A stretch of DNA of 8,900 nucleotides from an uncultured Burkholderiaceae bacterium (GTDB taxonomy: Bacteria > Pseudomonadota > Gammaproteobacteria > Burkholderiales > Burkholderiaceae_F), in NCBI GenBank assembly GCA_937936215.1, contig CALGWX010000055.1, positions 1 to 8,900 of the forward strand, given 5' to 3'. Of this stretch, positions 6,039 to 8,900 are shown one piece after another. The notes under the pieces were generated by a model. That model worked only from the letters and a program-made list of their open reading frames with translations, searched no databases and was not told the origin of the DNA. The position numbers and the translations under genes were made by a program. How positions within the stretch are numbered: the stretch's first letter is position 1; each line of letters starts with the position of its first letter.

Positions 6039-7325
6039 TCAGCCAGCGGGGCGCTGCGGACGACCGGTCGAACGATAAAGCGCTAGCTTCTCGCGAAGTA
6101 GCGTTCGGAGCTCTTCGCCGGACGCGTAGGCGTGCACTCGCAGCTTCTCAATGTGCCTCGGCCTGAGGTCGGGGCTTCCGGTCCGCTGTACGGAGATGAC
6201 GGGGCGACCGATCGCATGTGCCATGCCGAGCTCGATCATCACGTTAAGATTTCCGCCGGTGAGATCGACAAGTAAGGCCTGCGCCTGGCAAAGATCTTCC
6301 CAGATCGCGTGGATGATGCGGCCTTCCTCGGCCTCATCGCCGCGGCGGTAGCGGAAGCCCGCTTCTTTGCAGGCCGCGCGGGCGCTATCGCGGGCTTCAT
6401 TGGCCCATGCCGGGCCGAAGGGCATCACGTGAAAACAGCGTGGAATGTTCAGGTCCGGATAAGCCGCTGGCCATGCTGGCCGCAGGATCCGCCACGTTTT
6501 CGGCTCCAGGTCGCGCACGATCTGCTCGGCGCAAGCCAGAAAGCCGGCGGGATCCCTGACGATCGCCGGATCAAGCCAGCCCAGCCTTTCGAACACTGTG
6601 CGCTTCGGGTGGCCGACCGTCAGCTGATCCAGGAAGGCGACCGAAGCCGCAAGCGACGACGAGTTCCCGCCGCGCTGGGGCACGTAAAAGGCCTCGTCAA
6701 TGGCCTGCAGAAGCACGTCCAGGTCCTCGTCGGCGCCGCTCACGCCAACGACGTCGAGGTCAACGTCGAAAGGCATCCTTTCTCCTTGGTCAGCCACGAC
6801 GACGACCGGTCGGCCGAGCGCGAAGGCGAGCCCAAGTTCATATGCGGCGGCGGTCAGCTGGCGGGCGCGCGCTGGTTGCGAGGTCGCCAATTCGGCGATC
6901 CGTCCGGCGCCGCGAAGGTCGAAGACCGCGACATGGCAACTGTTGAGCGAGCGCCAACGTTGCTGGGCGTGATTCTGTAGGCGCTGGTCGTTTGCCAGTC
7001 GCAAACCGCGCGGGGCGAGGGCGCGGTCAAGCCGCTCCTGCAAGTCAGTGGCACCCGCAAAGGCGATCACGTTGACCTGTGGGAGGAACTCCCCGCCTTC
7101 CCAAAGTGGCTGGGCGAGCATCGCATGCCGCGCCATCAGCAGTTCATGGCGTGCCCGAGCCGCTGGGCGTAGCACGTCGCTTTCCAGTTGCGCCAAGCCC
7201 GGGTCGTCATCGGCGGAGGCGACCCGCTGCTGGAAACTGGTGAGGTCACCGAGGATCGCGCCGATGGCGTTGGCTGTCGGCGTCGGCGGTGCTTCCATCG
7301 ATTCGCGTCCGAGGGCGACCTTCAT
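6039..7325 (-). CDS. Protein with two tandem nucleoside-deoxyribosyltransferase-like (TIR/SLOG-like) domains
   Basis: Counted from the ATG at 7325 the product has 428 residues. Two Rossmann-like domains repeat the same plan. Domain 1 (about 80-220) has VNVIAFAG, CHVAVFDLRG and AAAYELGLAFALGRPVVVV with Glu163. Domain 2 (about 295-420) has CFHVMPFGPAW, ALLVDLTGGNLNVMIELGMA with Asp354, Asn359 and Glu365, then IGRPVISVQR. The pattern MPF ... D-L-T-G-x-N-x-N-V-x-x-E-L-G-x-A-H-A is well known in bacterial proteins related to nucleoside 2-deoxyribosyltransferases, where the Glu is the nucleophile; relatives occur in conflict systems as nucleotide- or NAD-processing or ligand-sensing modules. Start choice is uncertain: neither ATG 7325 nor ATG 7298 has a good ribosome binding site, and the coding frame continues upstream to about 7350, where it meets the frame of the helical gene. 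This may really be the C-terminal half of one protein of about 760 residues split by a frameshift. Confidence 0.75.
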   Translation of the reverse strand: MKVALGRESMEAPPTPTANAIGAILGDLTSFQQRVASADDDPGLAQLESDVLRPAARARHELLMARHAMLAQPLWEGGEFLPQVNVIAFAGATDLQERLDRALAPRGLRLANDQRLQNHAQQRWRSLNSCHVAVFDLRGAGRIAELATSQPARARQLTAAAYELGLAFALGRPVVVVADQGERMPFDVDLDVVGVSGADEDLDVLLQAIDEAFYVPQRGGNSSSLAASVAFLDQLTVGHPKRTVFERLGWLDPAIVRDPAGFLACAEQIVRDLEPKTWRILRPAWPAAYPDLNIPRCFHVMPFGPAWANEARDSARAACKEAGFRYRRGDEAEEGRIIHAIWEDLCQAQALLVDLTGGNLNVMIELGMAHAIGRPVISVQRTGSPDLRPRHIEKLRVHAYASGEELRTLLREKLALYRSTGRPQRPAG

Positions 7326-8331
7326 CTGTCCGGCGTACGCATCGATTTGGCGCGCGCGGAGACGCCCGCCGCAGGCGCGCTGCGCTACCGGGGTCCGACA
7401 GCAACGGTGCGGCGTCCGCCAGAAGGCTCTTGATCTGCTCGATGCCTTGTAATTGATCGGCGCCAGCTCCGCTTCCCGCCACAGCGCGTTCAAGGTGGTC
7501 CAGCAGGCGACGCAATCCTGCCTCGCGCTCGCTTCGGATCTCACCGGTGGCGAGCTGCTCGTCAAGCATCTGTCGCAGTCCTTGCAGTGCGCGCCGCACG
7601 CCGCCATCGTCGCCGCTGACCCCGCCAGGTTTCGCTTGCCTCCCCTCGGCTTCAGCGAGGGTCAGGCGATGCAGCCAACCGAAGTAGGCCGCGTAGCGCT
7701 CAAGTTCGCGCAGGCGTTGCAGCCAGCCGGGGTCGTGTTGTCCAGTCGCCAGTACCGCGTTGTTGTACGCGATCTGGTCTTCGACGAATCGCCCGGCCAC
7801 GATCCGTGCTTCGTTGGTCTTGTGATCCTGGAGGTGCTCGTCGCAGTTCGCTTGCATGCGTTTCAGATTCGCCGCGAACCGGCTGAGGGCATCGTCGTCG
7901 AGGCTGGCGAGGTGGCGGGCGACCGCATGGTCTCGCTCCGCCTGGTCGAGGTTTGACCAGGCGTCGACGCGATTCAAATCCTCGTCGAAGTCACTGGCAT
8001 CCGGCGCGTCGGTGGGTCGGGCCGGCGGCGCTGGCGCTTGCGCAAGCGCCGGGACCGGCGCCCCGTTCCCGCCCGCGCGCAGGTAGGCGAGGAACTCCTC
8101 GATGCGGTGGCGCGCACTGGCGTCGCGTTCGCGGCTGGCCAAGGTGGCCAGCGTAACGGCGAGGCCGGCGCGTGCGGTGCTCGACAGCGCCCGCACGTAA
8201 CGTGCGAAGCGCTCAAGCCCTTCCTGCTGAGAAAGCTGCTTCAGCTCATTGATGACGCTGACCTGCTGCACATATGCGGCGCCCGCATCGAGAAGCTTTG
8301 ATCCCAGCAGTTTCCAGAAAGCGTTGGCCAT
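7246..8331 (-). CDS. Helical protein of unknown function, probably the N-terminal half of a frameshifted gene
   Basis: No family is recognised. As read, it has 361 residues: a helical N-terminal segment (about 1-86, from MANAFWKLLGSKLLDAG to RIEEFLAYLRAGG), an Ala/Pro linker (about 90-112) and a long helical region rich in Leu, Arg, Glu and Gln (about 115-315), including LERYAAYFGWLHRLTLAEAEG and LRRLLDHLERAV. No signal peptide or membrane segment is evident. The start is the ATG at 8331, 5 nt after GGGAGG; a GTG at 8337 is in frame but overlaps that site. The last 36 or so residues (from about 7357 down to 7246) are Arg-rich with poor third-position GC, while the other frame at the same place has high GC3 and leads into the deoxyribosyltransferase-like domains. 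The natural protein therefore probably leaves this frame at the (CG)4 run. The helical part could be an adaptor or oligomerisation region for those domains (inference). Confidence 0.65.
   Translation of the reverse strand: MANAFWKLLGSKLLDAGAAYVQQVSVINELKQLSQQEGLERFARYVRALSSTARAGLAVTLATLASRERDASARHRIEEFLAYLRAGGNGAPVPALAQAPAPPARPTDAPDASDFDEDLNRVDAWSNLDQAERDHAVARHLASLDDDALSRFAANLKRMQANCDEHLQDHKTNEARIVAGRFVEDQIAYNNAVLATGQHDPGWLQRLRELERYAAYFGWLHRLTLAEAEGRQAKPGGVSGDDGGVRRALQGLRQMLDEQLATGEIRSEREAGLRRLLDHLERAVAGSGAGADQLQGIEQIKSLLADAAPLLSDPGSAARLRRASPRAPNRCVRRTDEGRPRTRIDGSTADADSQRHRRDPR
7351..7358. repeat. (CG)4 dinucleotide run at the frame switch
   Basis: On the minus strand the run reads CGCGCGCG, followed by CCAAATCGAT. 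Upstream of it the helical gene's frame is the one with coding character; downstream the deoxyribosyltransferase-like frame is. One more CG unit here (or one base fewer) would join the two into a continuous protein reading ...SPRARQIDAYAGQM... It is thus a slippage-prone spot for a mutation, a sequencing error or phase variation. Confidence 0.6.
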
Positions 8332-8423
8332 AGCCACCTCCCAGGATAGCCGCCGTCGCTGCCGAGCTGCACGTATCGCCTCTCGGCATCGTTGGCGGCG
8401 CTGCAGTAATCACCGATTGCCAT
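8241..8423 (-). CDS. Possible small leader-type ORF upstream of and overlapping the helical gene
   Basis: An ORF of 60 codons starts at ATG 8423, 5 nt after GGTGAG, and overlaps the helical gene by about 90 bp in another frame. Its first half (MAIGDYCSAANDAERRYVQL, then GSDGGYPGR) is unremarkable and could be translated. Its second half is Ser/Met-rich and looks like a shadow of the overlapping gene. The helical gene's ribosome binding site lies inside it, so translation here could influence initiation at 8331. No family is recognised, and it may simply be a relic of the local duplication. Confidence 0.25.
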   Translation of the reverse strand: MAIGDYCSAANDAERRYVQLGSDGGYPGRWLWPTLSGNCWDQSFSMRAPHMCSRSASSMS

Positions 8424-8458
8424 AGCCACTCACCAAGGCCCAAGAACTGCCTCCATCG
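8325..8458 (-). repeat. Imperfect direct repeat carrying a duplicated ribosome binding site and start codon
   Basis: Two segments, about 8325-8358 and 8417-8458, share an exact 11-bp core (GTGGCTATGGC on the minus strand, at 8327-8337 and 8419-8429) and similar flanks: CGACGGCGGC...TGGG in one and CGATGGAGGC...TGGG in the other. Each copy places a purine-rich Shine-Dalgarno-like stretch 5 nt before an ATG, at 8331 and 8423. It looks like an old tandem duplication of the translation start region. Confidence 0.45.
8337..8342 (-). promoter_or_regulatory. Ribosome binding site (GGGAGG) of the helical gene
   Basis: On the minus strand GGGAGG is followed by TGGCT and then the ATG at 8331. The ideal spacing of 5 nt decides the start at 8331 over the GTG at 8337. 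The same TGGCT-ATG-GC follows a GGTGAG at 8429-8434, 92 bp upstream. Confidence 0.7.
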
Positions 8459-8484
8459 GCTCGAAAGCGGTTCCGCATGTCTAC

Positions 8485-8900
8485 CTACAGGGTCCGCGTG
8501 TCGATCCACGCCACCCGCCCAGTGCGGCGCTTCACTTCGTTGTACATGTGCGCCGTGCCGCCTGGCCCATCGCCGCCGCCGCCGTTCCACAGGCAGAAGA
8601 AGCGCACCTTGTCCACTCCCCAGGCCAGCGCCGTATGCAGCAGCCACAGGTTGCAGCGCTCGAAGGGATCCACCCCCTTCGGCGGCGGGCCGAGTTCGGC
8701 CGGCATGATGCGCGCCGCGTCAGCGAGCTGCGCCTTCACCGCGAAGTACCGCTCGCGCCAGCGCTCGCCGTGCTGCGAGGGCAGGATCGAGCGCTGGATG
8801 AACTCCGGCTCGGCAAACGGCAGCAGCACCTGGCAGCGCACGCCGCGTGCGAGGCAGGCCTCCAGGAAAAGCAGGTCGCCGCCAGCGGCGGCCAGGCGGC
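8485..8900 (-). CDS. C-terminal part of a Rossmannoid (SLOG-like) protein, 5' end outside window
   Basis: The frame is open from the window edge and ends with TAG at 8485; 138 residues are visible. GTG 8841 is an internal valine, because coding character continues upstream (AAAGGDLLFLEACLARGVRC). The segment GGDLLFLEACLARGVRCQVL, then LPFAEPEFIQRSI, has a helix followed by a strand and a loop ending in LPF, as in Rossmann-like nucleotide-sensing or SLOG-type domains. It is followed by GVDPFERCNLWLLHTALAWG and LWNGGGGDGPGGTAHMYNEV, a Gly-rich element that could bind a nucleotide. From memory, very similar C-termini occur in bacterial proteins annotated with TRAFs-binding or TPR regions, which would link it to the protease gene across the gap; this is unverified. 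It is followed after 153 bp by the helical gene on the same strand, so an operon is likely. It is clearly coding; its function is open. Confidence 0.7.
   Translation of the reverse strand, partial: RLAAAGGDLLFLEACLARGVRCQVLLPFAEPEFIQRSILPSQHGERWRERYFAVKAQLADAARIMPAELGPPPKGVDPFERCNLWLLHTALAWGVDKVRFFCLWNGGGGDGPGGTAHMYNEVKRRTGRVAWIDTRTL

Noticed and set aside
6044..6056. CAGCG-GGG-CGCTG hairpin near the end of the minus-strand gene
   Set aside because: It has only 5 bp with a 3-nt loop, lies inside the coding end, and lacks a T run; short palindromes of this kind are expected in such GC-rich sequence.
7326..7607. Upstream extension of the deoxyribosyltransferase-like frame to 7607
   Set aside because: From 7607 to about 7350 this frame is Cys/Arg/Ser-rich and antiparallel in quality to the well-coding helical frame; only the stretch after about 7350 looks coding.
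2459..8900. Second copy of the tRNA-Ser 3' end (attachment site) or a CRISPR array
   Set aside because: No repeat of the tRNA 3' end and no regularly spaced repeats were found by eye in the window.

Overview
The window is very GC-rich and densely coding. Its left end carries the order tilS, lysC, tRNA-Ser(GCT), which from general knowledge is typical of Betaproteobacteria (Burkholderiales/Rhodocyclales type). The taxonomic call is inference from gene order, GC content and the encoded proteins; no 16S or other marker is present.

Left third (1-2458), housekeeping, plus strand: the 3' part of tilS (tRNA-Ile lysidine synthase, start outside the window); a 139-bp gap with a TATAAT promoter candidate; a complete monofunctional aspartokinase gene, lysC, with a possible internal start for a separate regulatory subunit; and a tRNA-Ser(GCT) with a long variable arm and encoded CCA.

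Middle (2459-5899), accessory, plus strand: after a 244-bp gap with no recognisable gene there are three tightly packed genes that look like one operon. They encode a GH108-type N-acetylmuramidase with a peptidoglycan-binding domain, an alpha/beta-hydrolase with a Ser-Asp-His triad, and a 539-residue protein joining a helical TPR/TRAFs-binding-like (DUF4071-like) region to a trypsin-like serine protease with an intact His-Asp-Ser triad. Three hydrolases aimed at peptidoglycan, ester/lipid-type bonds and protein suggest a biological-conflict or self-lysis function, but this is inference.

Right (6039-8900), accessory, minus strand, convergent with the previous block and visibly less uniformly GC-rich: the 3' part of a protein with a Rossmann-like nucleotide-binding appearance (start beyond the window), then a helical protein of unknown function, then a protein with two tandem nucleoside-deoxyribosyltransferase-like (TIR/SLOG-like Rossmannoid) domains. 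The last two look like one gene broken by a frameshift in a (CG)4 run near 7351-7358. A short duplicated segment carrying a ribosome binding site and start codon lies just upstream of the helical gene.

Taken together, the window looks like the edge of an accessory, possibly immune or conflict island next to a tRNA-Ser gene. The strongest leads are the hydrolase/muramidase/TRAFs-binding-protease cassette, the tandem deoxyribosyltransferase-like protein and the frameshift joining it to its helical N-terminal partner.
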